Shown: positions 47,198-56,098 of the stretch, piece after piece
Layout of the letters: every line of letters starts with the position of its first letter
Position numbering within the stretch: the stretch's first letter is position 1
Assembly (NCBI RefSeq): GCF_036226505.1
Contig: NZ_CP108484.1
Location: forward strand, 1,426,001-1,490,000
From: Kitasatospora sp. NBC_01246
GTDB taxonomy: Bacteria > Actinomycetota > Actinomycetes > Streptomycetales > Streptomycetaceae
Direction of reading: 5' to 3'
Length of the DNA: 64,000 nucleotides
Notes under the pieces: generated by a model
What the model saw: only the letters and a program-made list of their open reading frames with translations
What the model was told of the DNA's origin: nothing
The model's database searches: none
Position numbers and translations under genes: made by a program

Positions 47198-47560
47198 TCA
47201 TGCGGAGGGCGGTACTTCGTCGCGGGTGTGTTCGGCGGGGTAGATCTGGCCCACGCCGCCCTCGGGCAGGTAGCGGCGGGGGAAGGCGATCCATTCGTCG
47301 TGCATCTCGAACAGCACGGCGGTGACCAGGCGCAGGAGCGCGTCGTCGTCGGGGAAGACCGGAACGACGTCGGTGCGGCGCTTGGTCTCGCGGTTGATCC
47401 GCTCCGGCGGGTTGCAGGGAGCGCAGGAACTCGGCCCGGAACACCTCGGTCTCGCTGTCGCCCACCACCAGCCCCAGCACCTCCCGGCCGCCGTCCTCGG
47501 TGGTGCCGGAACCGACGACCACGGCCCGGGAGACGATCTGGTGGTTCGCCCCTCCACCTG
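47198..47560 (-). pseudogene. IS256/Mutator-family transposase remnant
   Basis: Two disconnected pieces are recognisable on the minus strand. The upstream one reads [20 protein letters not shown] plus EFLRSL; after a frame change the C-terminal piece reads [38 protein letters not shown] and RRYL. In intact IS256-type transposases these blocks are separated by well over 100 residues, and about half the protein precedes them. So the N-terminal part, the centre and the reading frame are lost. No terminal inverted repeats were found. Confidence 0.8.
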
Positions 47561-47561
47561 A

Positions 47562-47758
47562 GCCACACCTGGGTCGTGCGGGAGGACAACGCCGAGACCT
47601 GGCTCCAGTCACTGATCGACGACGGCCGACACGTCCAGGACGTGTTTACGCTCACTGAGGCACGGGGCGTCGGCGCACGGTGGCTTCGGCGGGGAGGTGA
47701 GTGCGGGGGCGGTCGGCCGGGGACTTGTCGGTGGGGCTCGCTAACGTTCGTCTCCTGA
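47562..47758 (+). pseudogene. Possible C-terminal fragment of a disrupted gene
   Basis: After the transposase remnant an open frame reads [22 protein letters not shown] sequence ([20 protein letters not shown]) and DGRHVQDVFTLTEARG. It has protein-like composition, no start codon of its own, and stops at 47758 just before the WGR gene. It may be the tail of a gene cut by the insertion sequence; chance open frame remains possible. Confidence 0.25.
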
Positions 47759-47787
47759 TCATCAGTTTCGAGGAGAGGGGCGGCGCT

Positions 47788-50700
47788 GTGCGGCGCTGGG
47801 AATTCGTCGAGGGCGGCTCGGACAAGTTCTGGGAGGCCGCGGTCGACGGTGCGGCGGTGACCGTGCGGCACGGGCGGTCCGGTACGAACGGACGGGAGCA
47901 GGTCAAGGCGTTCCCGACCGTGAACGAGGCGCAGGCGCACTTCGCCAAGGCGGTCGCCGCGAAGGAGCGCAAGGGCTACCGCGAGATCGGTGCGGGGGCG
48001 GGTACGGAGCCCGGTGCGGCAGCGATTCCGGTGCCCGTGGCGGGGCCTGCCGTGTCGCCCACGGCCGAGGCCCCCGGTCCCGAGGACGAGGACGTCTTCG
48101 TCATGCCGGACGCCTGGCGTCGGGCCCTGGTCCCGCGCCGGGGCGGCATTCCCCGGAAGCCGTCCGCGCAGGGGAAGGACCCGGTGACCTCGTACCGCGA
48201 CGGGCTGCGCCAGATGGGGGACTGGCTGGAGCAGACGCTCACCTCGGAGCGCAGTGACCCGGAGCTGGTCGCGGCCGCCCGCGCCCACCAGTCCGGCTGC
48301 CGGGACCCGCTCGGTGCGGCGGTGCTCGCCTCCGTGTTCTCGTACCGCAGCAACAACGGGGTCCGTGTGGCCGTGGACGCCTGGGTGGCGGAGTTCGGCC
48401 TTCCGTTCGCGGCCAGGGCCACCGCCGAGCTGTTCACGACGGCCGTCGAGACCGACTGGATCCACCAGCGGTCCGTCCACCCCCGTGTCCGGCGCGGGTC
48501 CGACCAGAGGCAGGGCGCGTACCGCCCCGCCGCGGACCGGGTCCGGTCGCTGTTGGCAGCCTGCGACGAGGAAACCCACCGCGCGGCGGTGGAGGCCCTG
48601 GCGGACTGCCGCAACAGCCTGACCCGCCTGGTGGTGGCGGCGTACCTGGTGCCGTCCGAGACCGCCTGGGTCGACGACTGCGTCGCGTCGGGCTCCCGGC
48701 TGGCCGTCGTCGAGTGGTCGATGCTGCTGTGCTCGCTCTCCTCGGCGGAACCGCTGGAGAAGCTCCCCCCGCTGCCGAGCCTGGGCTACGACGGGTGGTC
48801 CACCGAGATCATCGCGACCGTGGCGGAGGGCCTCGGCGGCGACCTGGCACCGGTGATGCTGCACGACCTGACCACCAGCTACCACCACAAGGACGGCAGG
48901 AAGCGGATCCTGGACGCGCTCGCCGAGCTCCCCTCCGACGAGGGTTTCCGGGGGTTGCTGGCCCAGCAGGACGGCATCAAGTCAACCCGCGCTGCCCTCC
49001 TGGCGGGTCTGCGCCGCTTCCCCCGGCGTGCGGTGCGCCTGCTCGCCGAGGCCGCGGTGGCCTCCGTCGACCCGGCCGTGCAGCAGCTCGCCCGGCAGCT
49101 CCTCACCGGCCACGTCGCCGTCCACCGCACGACCGCGCTCGAACTGCTGCCGGAGCTGACGCCGGAGCAGGCGGCCTTGGTCGAGCCGCTCACCGACCTT
49201 GGCGGGCGGGTGGCGGAGGTCGGCCCCGACTCGTTGCCGGAGCTCTTCACCAGCCCGCCGTGGACTCGGCCGCGCTCCGCCGGCAAGCCCCGCGTGCTGA
49301 CCGGCCTCGCCGTGCCGCAGGAATCGCAGATGCGCTGGCTGCCCGGTGAGCGCGAGGCGTGGGCGGCGAACTCCGAGTCCTGGTACACGAGCTGGTCGGA
49401 CGAGGACTGGCAGCGGGTCGCGGCCACGATCCGGGCCAGGATCGGGCAGCCCGAGAACGCGCGACTCCACGGCGGACAGCACGCCGAGCTCGCACTGTTC
49501 GCCTACGGCGACGAGGAGTTGGCCCGGCCCCTGCTCGCGCGGTGGCGCGCCGGAGAGCGCATCTGGCACTCCGGGGACTCCCTGCGCCGGGTCGCCGCCC
49601 GATTCGGGACGGACGCCGTCGAAACGATCCGGGCCGCCGCGGTGGGGAACCCGGCCACGCACGCGCCCCTGCTCCTTCCGTACCTGGACGCCCAGGTGGC
49701 CGAGACCATGACGGACTGGCTGGTGCGCCTCAAGTCGGCCGGGAGCACCGCGCGTTCCTGGTTCGTCCGGCACGGCGTGGATGCGGCCCGGCTGCTGGTG
49801 CCCGCCGCGCTCGGCAAGGCCGGGGCGGCCCGGCTCGGCGCCGAGCAGGCCCTGCGGGTGGTCGCCGAGGCGCACGGCGCGGCGGCGGTCTGCGCGGTGG
49901 CCGCCGAGTTCGGGCCGACGGCGGAGGAGGCCGTGGGCGCGCTGCTGTCGGCCGACTCGCTGGTGACCGCGCTCCCGGCGAAGCTGCCCCCGCCCTGCGA
50001 CTGGGCGCAGCCGGTGATGCTGCCGCAGCTGCTGCTGCGCGGCGGCGAGGGCGCCCTTCCCGCCGAGGCGGTGCGGCACGTGCTCACCATGCTCGCGCTG
50101 TCCGCGCCCGGGGCGTTCTACCCGGGCCTCGACGAGGTGGCCCGGCTGTGCGAGCCGCGGTCGCTGGCGGAGTTCTGCTGGGCGGTGTTCGAGCAGTGGC
50201 GGCTGGCCGGCATGCCGGCCCAGGACGGGTGGGCGCTGCACGTGCTCGGCCGCTTCGGTGACGACGAGACGGTCCGCCGGCTGACGCCGGTGCTCCGCGC
50301 CTGGCCGGGCGAGGGGGCGCACCACCGGGCGGTGGACGGCCTGGAGGTCCTGGCAGCCATCGGCACCGACGCGGCGCTGCTGCACCTTCACGGCATCGCA
50401 CAGCGGGTGAAGTTCAAGGCGCTCAAGACCCGGGCCCAGGAGAAGATTTCGGAGGTGGCGGCCGGTCTGGGCCTGACCGGGGAGCAGCTGTCCGACCGTC
50501 TGGTGCCTGACTTCGGGCTGGACGCCGACGGGACCACCGTCATCGACTACGGCACCCGGACGTTCACCGTCGGCTTCGACGAGCAGCTCAAGCCGTACGT
50601 GCTGGACGCGGCCGGTGCGCGCCGCAAGGACCTGCCGGCCCCGGGGGCGCGGGACGACGCCGAGCTGGCGCCCGCCGGGCGCAAGCGTTTCGCCGTGCTG

Positions 50701-51429
50701 AAGAAGGACGTCCGCACGGTGGCGGGGGATCAGGTCCGCCGTCTGGAAGAGGCAATGGTCACCCAACGCTCGTGGACGGCGCAGGAGTTCGACCAGCTCT
50801 TCGTCGGGCATCCGCTGCTGTGGCACCTGGTGCGCCGCCTGGTGTGGCTGTCCGAGAAGGACGGCACGGTGACGGCATTTCGCGTCACCGAGGACCGCAC
50901 TCTGACGGACGTCCGGGACGAGGCGTTCGCGCTGCCGGCCACGGCCTCCGTCCGGCTGGCACACCCGCTCCTGCTCGGCGACGGCCTCGCCGACTGGTCG
51001 GAGCTGTTCGCCGACCACGACATCCTGCAGCCGTTCCGTCAGCTCGACCGCCCAGTGTACGCACTGACCGACGAGGAGCGGGCCGGCCACCGCCTCACCC
51101 GCTTCGAGAACGGTCCGGTGCTGCCCACCACCCGGTTGGTCGGCATGGAACGGCGCGGCTGGCGGCGCGGCGAGCCCCAGGACAACGGCGTCGAGCAGTG
51201 GCTCTCCCGCCGGGTCGGGCCCGACCTCTACGCGGTGATCGCCCCGGAGGACGGCATCGCCGTTGGCATGTTCGACTCCTACCCCGAGCAGCGGGTGGAA
51301 ACGGTGTGGCTCGACAGGCGACCGGGCGACTACTGGACCCACAACCGCACCTTTCCGACCTTCGCCGAGCTCGACCCGGTGATCGCCTCCGAGGTGATCG
51401 CCGACCTCACCGAGCTGACCACGCTGTGA
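47788..51429 (+). CDS. WGR and DUF4132 domain protein (1213 aa)
   Basis: Large cytosolic protein. Residues 1-70 are a WGR domain (RRWEFVEGGSDKFWEA, then VRHGRSGTNGREQVKAF, with HGR replacing the eponymous WGR), a fold that binds nucleic acids in PARP enzymes. A 60-residue Pro/Ala linker follows. The middle (about 130-900) is helical HEAT-like repeat sequence. The last 270 residues match the DUF4132 pattern seen in MolR/YehI proteins, ending near HNRTFPTFAELDPVIASEVI. No catalytic motif is evident. The GTG start has AGGAGAGGGG 8 nt upstream. It lies inside the insertion at exodeoxyribonuclease III, a context that allows a role in defence or DNA damage response, but this is inference. Confidence 0.88.
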   Translation: MRRWEFVEGGSDKFWEAAVDGAAVTVRHGRSGTNGREQVKAFPTVNEAQAHFAKAVAAKERKGYREIGAGAGTEPGAAAIPVPVAGPAVSPTAEAPGPEDEDVFVMPDAWRRALVPRRGGIPRKPSAQGKDPVTSYRDGLRQMGDWLEQTLTSERSDPELVAAARAHQSGCRDPLGAAVLASVFSYRSNNGVRVAVDAWVAEFGLPFAARATAELFTTAVETDWIHQRSVHPRVRRGSDQRQGAYRPAADRVRSLLAACDEETHRAAVEALADCRNSLTRLVVAAYLVPSETAWVDDCVASGSRLAVVEWSMLLCSLSSAEPLEKLPPLPSLGYDGWSTEIIATVAEGLGGDLAPVMLHDLTTSYHHKDGRKRILDALAELPSDEGFRGLLAQQDGIKSTRAALLAGLRRFPRRAVRLLAEAAVASVDPAVQQLARQLLTGHVAVHRTTALELLPELTPEQAALVEPLTDLGGRVAEVGPDSLPELFTSPPWTRPRSAGKPRVLTGLAVPQESQMRWLPGEREAWAANSESWYTSWSDEDWQRVAATIRARIGQPENARLHGGQHAELALFAYGDEELARPLLARWRAGERIWHSGDSLRRVAARFGTDAVETIRAAAVGNPATHAPLLLPYLDAQVAETMTDWLVRLKSAGSTARSWFVRHGVDAARLLVPAALGKAGAARLGAEQALRVVAEAHGAAAVCAVAAEFGPTAEEAVGALLSADSLVTALPAKLPPPCDWAQPVMLPQLLLRGGEGALPAEAVRHVLTMLALSAPGAFYPGLDEVARLCEPRSLAEFCWAVFEQWRLAGMPAQDGWALHVLGRFGDDETVRRLTPVLRAWPGEGAHHRAVDGLEVLAAIGTDAALLHLHGIAQRVKFKALKTRAQEKISEVAAGLGLTGEQLSDRLVPDFGLDADGTTVIDYGTRTFTVGFDEQLKPYVLDAAGARRKDLPAPGARDDAELAPAGRKRFAVLKKDVRTVAGDQVRRLEEAMVTQRSWTAQEFDQLFVGHPLLWHLVRRLVWLSEKDGTVTAFRVTEDRTLTDVRDEAFALPATASVRLAHPLLLGDGLADWSELFADHDILQPFRQLDRPVYALTDEERAGHRLTRFENGPVLPTTRLVGMERRGWRRGEPQDNGVEQWLSRRVGPDLYAVIAPEDGIAVGMFDSYPEQRVETVWLDRRPGDYWTHNRTFPTFAELDPVIASEVIADLTELTTL

Positions 51430-51493
51430 CCCCTCGCCACCTCACCGACGCCCCCCGAACGGGTGGACCTTGGACGGAAGGGCGTCGTCCGCC

Positions 51494-51643
51494 GGCGGAT
51501 CGACCTCATCGTGACGACCCCGGGCCTGGCGGAGAAGTGCGTCGAGGCCCGCGTCGAACGAGCGGCCACCCACGCCGAGCGGTGGAGCGACCACGCACCC
51601 GTCACCGCGGCGTTCGACTTCGGCGACGACTGACCCGCGGAGA
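51494..51643 (+). repeat. Right 150-bp direct repeat (displaced 3' end of exodeoxyribonuclease III)
   Basis: It encodes the last 46 codons of the repair enzyme in an otherwise gene-free 277-bp gap, from RIDLIVTTPG to the stop codon. It has no start and is not expressed as a gene. 148 of 150 bases match 46185-46334, so it is the scar of insertion or duplication. Confidence 0.92.
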
Positions 51644-51706
51644 CGGACGGCTGGCGGGTCCGCGTACCCGCCGGCCCGGCGCCGGCGCCGTGACCGCGCG
51701 GCCTCC

Positions 51707-52714
51707 TCAGCGGCCCGCCTCCGCGGCCGCCGGGCCGACCGGCCCGGCCCCGCCGTCGGCCGTGACGAGACGGGCGAGCTCGTCGCCGACCGGCGTGAGC
51801 TCGTAGTACACCGCGCGACCGCTCCGCCGGGTGGTCACGACCCCGGCCTCGCGCAGCGCCGCCAGGTGGGCGGAGACCGTACCGAGCGAGACACCGAGCA
51901 CGACCGCCAGTTGGGACGGGGTCGCCGACATCCGCAACTCGGCGACGACACTGGCCCGGCCTCGACCGAGCAGCCGGGCCACCCCGCCGTCTCCCCGCGA
52001 GTCCGCGGCCAGGGCGCCCTTGGCCGGGTACACGAACGCGATCCGCGAGGGCGACTCACAGGTCCACTGGCCGGACAGCCCGGTGTGCGGGACGAAGACG
52101 AGGCCGTCGCTCCCGATGTGGCGGTCGGCGTAGTTCTGCGTGGAGAACTGGATCGCGTCGTGACCGACCCACTGGACGCCGGGCGCCATGCCCTCCAGCG
52201 CGTGCCGCCACCCGCTGACCGCGATCACGCCCGCCCGGTGGCGGATGTCGCGTTCCATGACGGCCCGGCGCCGCTGCCAGTCCGGCTCCACGAACTGCGC
52301 CCAGAGGTCGGTGAAGACGTCGGCGGTGCGGCGGGTGATCCCGTCGACCTCGGCCCAGGTGATCCCGTCGCTGGTCCAGGCGAACCGCTGCGCCTCGGCG
52401 AGCATGGCGCGTGCCGCCGGGTCGTCGATCGCGCGCATGGCCGCCAGTTCGTCGGCCAGGCTGCCGGTGAGCCCCCCGGGCGGTGGAATGGCCACGAAGT
52501 CGGGCAGGTACTTGGTGGCCGTCACCAGCCGCAGCAGACCGCCGACGAACGGGCCCGCGGTCAGCCAGCGGCCGAACGCCTCGACGCGGGGGCCCGTGAC
52601 CCTGCGGTCCCACGCCTGCCGCAGCAGGGTGATCTCGCTGAGCGTCTCGGCGAGCGGGGACACGGCGAACCGGCTCGCCTGCAACGCGTCCGGTCCGAAG
52701 CGCAAGAGGGTCAC
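51707..52714 (-). CDS. ArsR-type winged-helix regulator with N-terminal DUF5937-like domain (335 aa)
   Basis: Residues 240-320 are an ArsR/HTH_20 winged helix (ATPSQLAVVLGVSLGTVSAH, LAALREAGVVTTRRSGRAVY). The long N-terminal part begins LLRFGPDALQASRFAVSPLA, a pattern common in actinomycete regulators of this architecture and of unknown ligand. No metal-binding Cys pair is seen, so it is probably not a metal sensor. The GTG at 52714 is just before the conserved start. It lies between the insertion and the halogenase operon, 57 bp downstream of the halogenase stop in the same orientation, so it could be the operon's last gene or a chromosomal bystander. Confidence 0.88.
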   Translation of the reverse strand: MTLLRFGPDALQASRFAVSPLAETLSEITLLRQAWDRRVTGPRVEAFGRWLTAGPFVGGLLRLVTATKYLPDFVAIPPPGGLTGSLADELAAMRAIDDPAARAMLAEAQRFAWTSDGITWAEVDGITRRTADVFTDLWAQFVEPDWQRRRAVMERDIRHRAGVIAVSGWRHALEGMAPGVQWVGHDAIQFSTQNYADRHIGSDGLVFVPHTGLSGQWTCESPSRIAFVYPAKGALAADSRGDGGVARLLGRGRASVVAELRMSATPSQLAVVLGVSLGTVSAHLAALREAGVVTTRRSGRAVYYELTPVGDELARLVTADGGAGPVGPAAAEAGR

Positions 52715-52771
52715 GGCGTGACAGCCTACGACGACCGTCGCGATCAAGGGAATCGCCCGGCCCCGGGCCGC

Positions 52772-53716
52772 CTACCCGACGCGCCGCCCGCCGTACCGGC
52801 CGTCCTTGGCGATCCTGTTGTGGGCGAAGGTGTCCTCGCCGCTCACCAGCACGGCCGCCCACTTCTCCAGGGAGATGGCACCGCCGTACTCCTCGATGTG
52901 ATCCGTGTCCGGGTAGATCCGCACCTTCGTCGGAACGTACCGACAGGCGAACCCCATCCGGTAGCTGTCCTCGGTGCTGTTCGGCAGCGAGGCGTGCATC
53001 AGCGTCGACCAGAAGATGACGCTCTGGCCCTTCTTCATCACCAGGGGGACGGCGTCCTCCTCGCTCGGCCGCCAGTCGGGATCGACCTGGAGCTGGCGGT
53101 AGTCGTACCCGAAGAACCCCCGCCTGACACCGTTCTTGACCTCGGTGTTGATGCGCTGCGCGTCGTACTCCATGCGCCGCGTCTCGTCGTAGTTCCGCTC
53201 GTGCTGGGTGCCGGGAATGATCTGCAGGCAGCCGTTCTCACGGGTCGAGTCCGTGAAGGCGGTCCACACGGTGAGCGTGCCCGCCCCGAACTCGGTCTCG
53301 GACTCTCCGGGCCACAGCAGTTGGGGCTTGCCGCTGGCGTTCGCGAAGGTGTCCGCCTGGTGCCAGTCGGTGCCCTCGTCCCCGGGGTACTTGGGGAAGA
53401 ACTCGGTGCGCCAGCAGAGCACGTCCGGGCCGAGGATGGACGCCACCCGGTCCACGATCTTCCGGTTCAGCACGTGCCGGGCCAGCACGTCGATGTCGAG
53501 GTGGCGGTCGTAGTTGACGATGTTCCCGGCCCCGCTGCCCGCGGCCTCGGGGTACGCGGCCCGCGACCGGTCCAGGGACTCGCGCTGGACCGTCCTCCAG
53601 ATCCGGTCCATCTCGTCCTCGCCGTAGACGGTCACCGGTCCGAGGAAGCCGCTCCGGTGGAACGACGCCAACTCGTCGGGTGTGAGCGAGAAATCCGTGC
53701 GTTCGGAGCTGCTCAT
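52772..53716 (-). CDS. SyrB2-like non-heme Fe(II)/alpha-ketoglutarate halogenase (314 aa)
   Basis: Radical halogenase of the phytanoyl-dioxygenase superfamily, predicted to chlorinate an unactivated carbon of an amino acid bound to a carrier protein. Iron ligands are His119 and His241. The usual Asp/Glu ligand is replaced by Ala121 (WHQADTF), which opens the site for halide, as in SyrB2 (His116, Ala118, His235). Arg259 in MGFACRYVP matches the 2-oxoglutarate-binding Arg254 of SyrB2. The whole chain follows SyrB2/CytC3/BarB1, including [26 protein letters not shown] and [13 protein letters not shown]. The second ATG is taken as start because GGAGGGGAAGG lies directly upstream. It is 20 bp downstream of a free-standing carrier protein gene, the expected substrate holder. 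The halogenated amino acid is not identified. Confidence 0.95.
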   Translation of the reverse strand: MSSSERTDFSLTPDELASFHRSGFLGPVTVYGEDEMDRIWRTVQRESLDRSRAAYPEAAGSGAGNIVNYDRHLDIDVLARHVLNRKIVDRVASILGPDVLCWRTEFFPKYPGDEGTDWHQADTFANASGKPQLLWPGESETEFGAGTLTVWTAFTDSTRENGCLQIIPGTQHERNYDETRRMEYDAQRINTEVKNGVRRGFFGYDYRQLQVDPDWRPSEEDAVPLVMKKGQSVIFWSTLMHASLPNSTEDSYRMGFACRYVPTKVRIYPDTDHIEEYGGAISLEKWAAVLVSGEDTFAHNRIAKDGRYGGRRVG

Positions 53717-53736
53717 GTCCTTCCCCTCCATCGTCT

Positions 53737-54006
53737 CTACCGCTTCTCCGCCGGCTGCATCTTCGTCACGGCCACGTCGAGCGGCTCGGTGTAGGTCGTC
53801 CGGATGTCGAGGGCCACGCCGTATGTCGCGCCGAGGAACCTGTTCAGCTTCGAGAACAACAGCGAGTAGCCGCCGACGTCGAGGAAGTTGTCCGAAGCCG
53901 AGATGTTCCCGTCGTTGAGTTCGCCGCGCAGCCAGTCGACGAGCGCCTCCGCGACGTCCGCGGGGTCCGCCGCGCCGGCCTTGCCGTTGTCCGCTGGGGT
54001 TTCCAT
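53737..54006 (-). CDS. Free-standing carrier protein, halogenase partner (89 aa)
   Basis: Single acyl/peptidyl carrier protein. Residues 15-85 form the four-helix domain; Ser48 in [10 protein letters not shown] is the phosphopantetheine site. The Tyr before the Ser replaces the common Asp or His and is atypical. The ATG at 54006 has CGGAG 7 nt upstream; an in-frame GTG eight codons earlier lacks a proper site. It sits between the radical SAM and halogenase genes in one leftward operon, so it probably presents the amino acid to the halogenase, as SyrB1 does for SyrB2, but without a fused adenylation domain. Loading must come from elsewhere, possibly the NRPS at 60.1 kb. Confidence 0.9.
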   Translation of the reverse strand: METPADNGKAGAADPADVAEALVDWLRGELNDGNISASDNFLDVGGYSLLFSKLNRFLGATYGVALDIRTTYTEPLDVAVTKMQPAEKR

Positions 54007-54035
54007 GGACGCTCCGTCCTGTCGCTGCACTCCGT

Positions 54036-54095
54036 CACCTGCCGGGGATCGACGTCACCTGCCGGGAATCGACATCACCTGCTGGAGATCGACTC
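54036..54095. repeat. Three 20-bp tandem repeats at the radical SAM stop codon
   Basis: CACCTGCCGGGGATCGACGT (54036), a copy with two changes (54056) and a diverged copy (54076). The third unit is inside the radical SAM gene, whose stop is at 54075-54077, so the array arose by repeat expansion of the 3' end. On the minus strand each unit contains GGCAGGTGA, resembling a ribosome site ahead of the carrier gene. Confidence 0.8.
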
Positions 54096-56000
54096 GGTCC
54101 TGACGCGGCTCAGGGTCGGGAGCACCTCACGGAACCGCAGGACGATGCCCTGGCAGTAGTTCGCGTTGTGCTCCAGACTGCGGCGCGCCATGTAGGGCAC
54201 CTTCTGCCGGCCCCGGTGGTCGATCCGCACGGTCGTCCCGCCGGTGCCCTCGTCGTTCCCCACCGCCGGTGTCCCGCCGTCCTCGAACACCGCGACCAAC
54301 TCGGCCAGGCCCTGCGGCAGGCGCACCTGCACCGCGTAGTCGTCCACGGCCTCCGGCTCGACCTCCCGGAATCCGACGGAAGGCAGCCGGAACGGCTCCC
54401 GGTAGACGTAGGGCCGGACCAGCAGATCCATCTCGAATGCCGTGCGCGCCACCGGATCGGCCCACCACTCCTGGCCGCTCACGAAATCGAAGAGCAACCG
54501 GTCGAACTCGTCGCGGTGCGAACTCAGGATCATGTGGGCGGTGATACCGGTGTTCATGAGGTCATAGTTCGCGAGGTTCTCGATCGACCGGGAGATGAAG
54601 TCGCATATCTCGCCGTCGCCCTTCTTGAGGTATTCGGCGAACGAGGCGAAGAGGTCCCCGAAGGACACCACGCCCTGCCGGTCGAGGTACCTGGAGACCA
54701 GCAGCAGGCCCCGCATGTTGTACAGGCAGTGAATCGCGTAGTAGAGCCAGAACCCGTCCTCGCACTCACGACGGGAAACCCATTTGGTGGCGACCACCAC
54801 GTCCGCCTCGGCGATCTCGCTGGGCGCGGACTCCACCTGGAGCCCGAACTCCTCCTGCCGGCCGAACATGGGGGTGTTGTTGAGGAGCAGCTGCGGATAG
54901 ATGATGAGGGTGTCCGCATCGGACCGGCACAGTTTCGTGACGCCCTCCTTGAACGAGCCGTACGATTCCCCCGGGAGCGGCCAGATCAGCTCGACGTACG
55001 AGCTGATTCCCTTCTCGCGCAGCGTCCGCTGCAGACTGGTGTACGTCTCCTGCCGGATGTTCTGGCGCTCGACCATCTTGAGGGCTTCGGGGCTCAGGCT
55101 CTGCAGGGAGATCGGCTGGGCGGCCATCAGCCCGCCGCGCACGAAGATCTCCGTGATCTCGGCCATGCGGTCCGGCTTGTTCTTGGCCGCCGCCATGTTC
55201 ACCATCAACGGGAATCCGGTCAGGTTCTTGCGTTCCACCAGGTACTCGCTCAGTTCGACGTCCCGCGGGGCGAGGCCCCAGTTGGCGTCGGCGATGAAGA
55301 GCCCGGCGAACCCGTGGTCGGTGATCCAGTCGAGCTCGGCCTTGATGCGGTCCACCTCGAACTTGTGCACCTTGTCGTTGGTGGCGGCCCCCCAGTAGCA
55401 GAAGCTGCAACGGAACGGGCACCCCCGGTTCGTCTCCATGATCGCGAAGCTGAATTCGTGCCCGTCGAAGACGCCGGTGAGGAACGGTGACGGGATCTCG
55501 GTCAGGCTCTTGACGCGCGGAGCCGCCTCCGTCGTCACCAGCTCGCCGGCCTCCCAGTACGACAGGCCGGGGACGAGGCTCAGGTCGGCCCGGTCGGCCG
55601 CGAGTTGGGTGAGCAGCCCGTGGACCGTCAGCTCTCCCTCGCCGTTGCAGACGTAGACCCGGTCGACGGGTTCGGGCAGGTAACGCAGGGCGTTCTTCAT
55701 CACCTGGGGACCGCCGAGCAGGAAGTGCGCGTCGGGGCGCTTCGAGATCAGTTCCCGCAGCAGCCACTGCACGAGCTTCGAGTTCCAGATGTAGCACCCG
55801 ATGGCGTAGACGTCCGCTTCCCGGGAGAGGAGTTCGCCCAGGATGCGCCCACGGTCCATGGCGGCCGGGAACGAGGCGATCTCGAAGCGGTAGGAAGCCC
55901 TGAGCTTCGGGTCGTTCTGCGCGTACGCCTGCATGTATCCGGCGGCAAGCGGAAGCATGTTCTCGTAGGTCGGCAGGTCGACAAACACGACCGACTTCAT
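54075..56000 (-). CDS. B12-binding-type radical SAM enzyme (641 aa)
   Basis: Radical SAM protein with an N-terminal cobalamin-binding-like Rossmann domain (about 1-140: VVFVDLPTYENMLPLAAGYM, ADVYAIGCYIW, HFLLGGPQV). The DxHxxG base-off motif is not seen, as in many of this class. The iron-sulfur ligands are Cys194, Cys198 and Cys201 (CPFRCSFC), followed by GLFIADANWGL and the TIM-barrel remainder to about 440. The last 200 residues are a family-specific domain of unknown role. Such enzymes methylate or rearrange unactivated carbons. The operon places it between two carrier proteins next to a halogenase, so a carrier-bound amino acid is the likely substrate. The ATG has AAAGG 9 nt upstream. 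Reaction unknown; I recognise no close characterised relative. Confidence 0.9.
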   Translation of the reverse strand: MKSVVFVDLPTYENMLPLAAGYMQAYAQNDPKLRASYRFEIASFPAAMDRGRILGELLSREADVYAIGCYIWNSKLVQWLLRELISKRPDAHFLLGGPQVMKNALRYLPEPVDRVYVCNGEGELTVHGLLTQLAADRADLSLVPGLSYWEAGELVTTEAAPRVKSLTEIPSPFLTGVFDGHEFSFAIMETNRGCPFRCSFCYWGAATNDKVHKFEVDRIKAELDWITDHGFAGLFIADANWGLAPRDVELSEYLVERKNLTGFPLMVNMAAAKNKPDRMAEITEIFVRGGLMAAQPISLQSLSPEALKMVERQNIRQETYTSLQRTLREKGISSYVELIWPLPGESYGSFKEGVTKLCRSDADTLIIYPQLLLNNTPMFGRQEEFGLQVESAPSEIAEADVVVATKWVSRRECEDGFWLYYAIHCLYNMRGLLLVSRYLDRQGVVSFGDLFASFAEYLKKGDGEICDFISRSIENLANYDLMNTGITAHMILSSHRDEFDRLLFDFVSGQEWWADPVARTAFEMDLLVRPYVYREPFRLPSVGFREVEPEAVDDYAVQVRLPQGLAELVAVFEDGGTPAVGNDEGTGGTTVRIDHRGRQKVPYMARRSLEHNANYCQGIVLRFREVLPTLSRVRTESISSR

Positions 56001-56098
56001 CGTAGGACCTTTCGCTCGGCGTGCCTCGGGGTCGTTCCCTGTCTCCGCGCGGGCGCCCAGGCCGTGGGGCCGAAGGCCCGCCTGCCGCCCGATCCGGG

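Larger units (their letters stand above)
46335..51643. mobile_element. 5.3-kb insertion in the 3' end of exodeoxyribonuclease III
   Basis: The segment between and including the right direct repeat is best read as an acquired island: it separates the repair gene from a duplicate of its own 3' end, contains a decayed IS256-type transposase, an orphan gene and a WGR/DUF4132 protein, and lacks obvious housekeeping genes. No integrase is present, so either the element was mobilised in trans or lost its recombinase, or the repeat arose by segmental duplication. Confidence 0.5.

Noticed and set aside
47228..47560. Plus-strand gene over the transposase remnant
   Set aside because: Antisense to clear transposase motifs; only the part after 47562 is kept as a doubtful fragment.
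46335..51643. Integration at a tRNA gene
   Set aside because: No tRNA-like cloverleaf was seen at either repeat; the repeats are protein-coding sequence.
52772..53716. Ordinary phytanoyl-CoA dioxygenase hydroxylase
   Set aside because: The metal-binding Asp is Ala121 and the whole chain follows SyrB2, including both His and the 2-oxoglutarate Arg.
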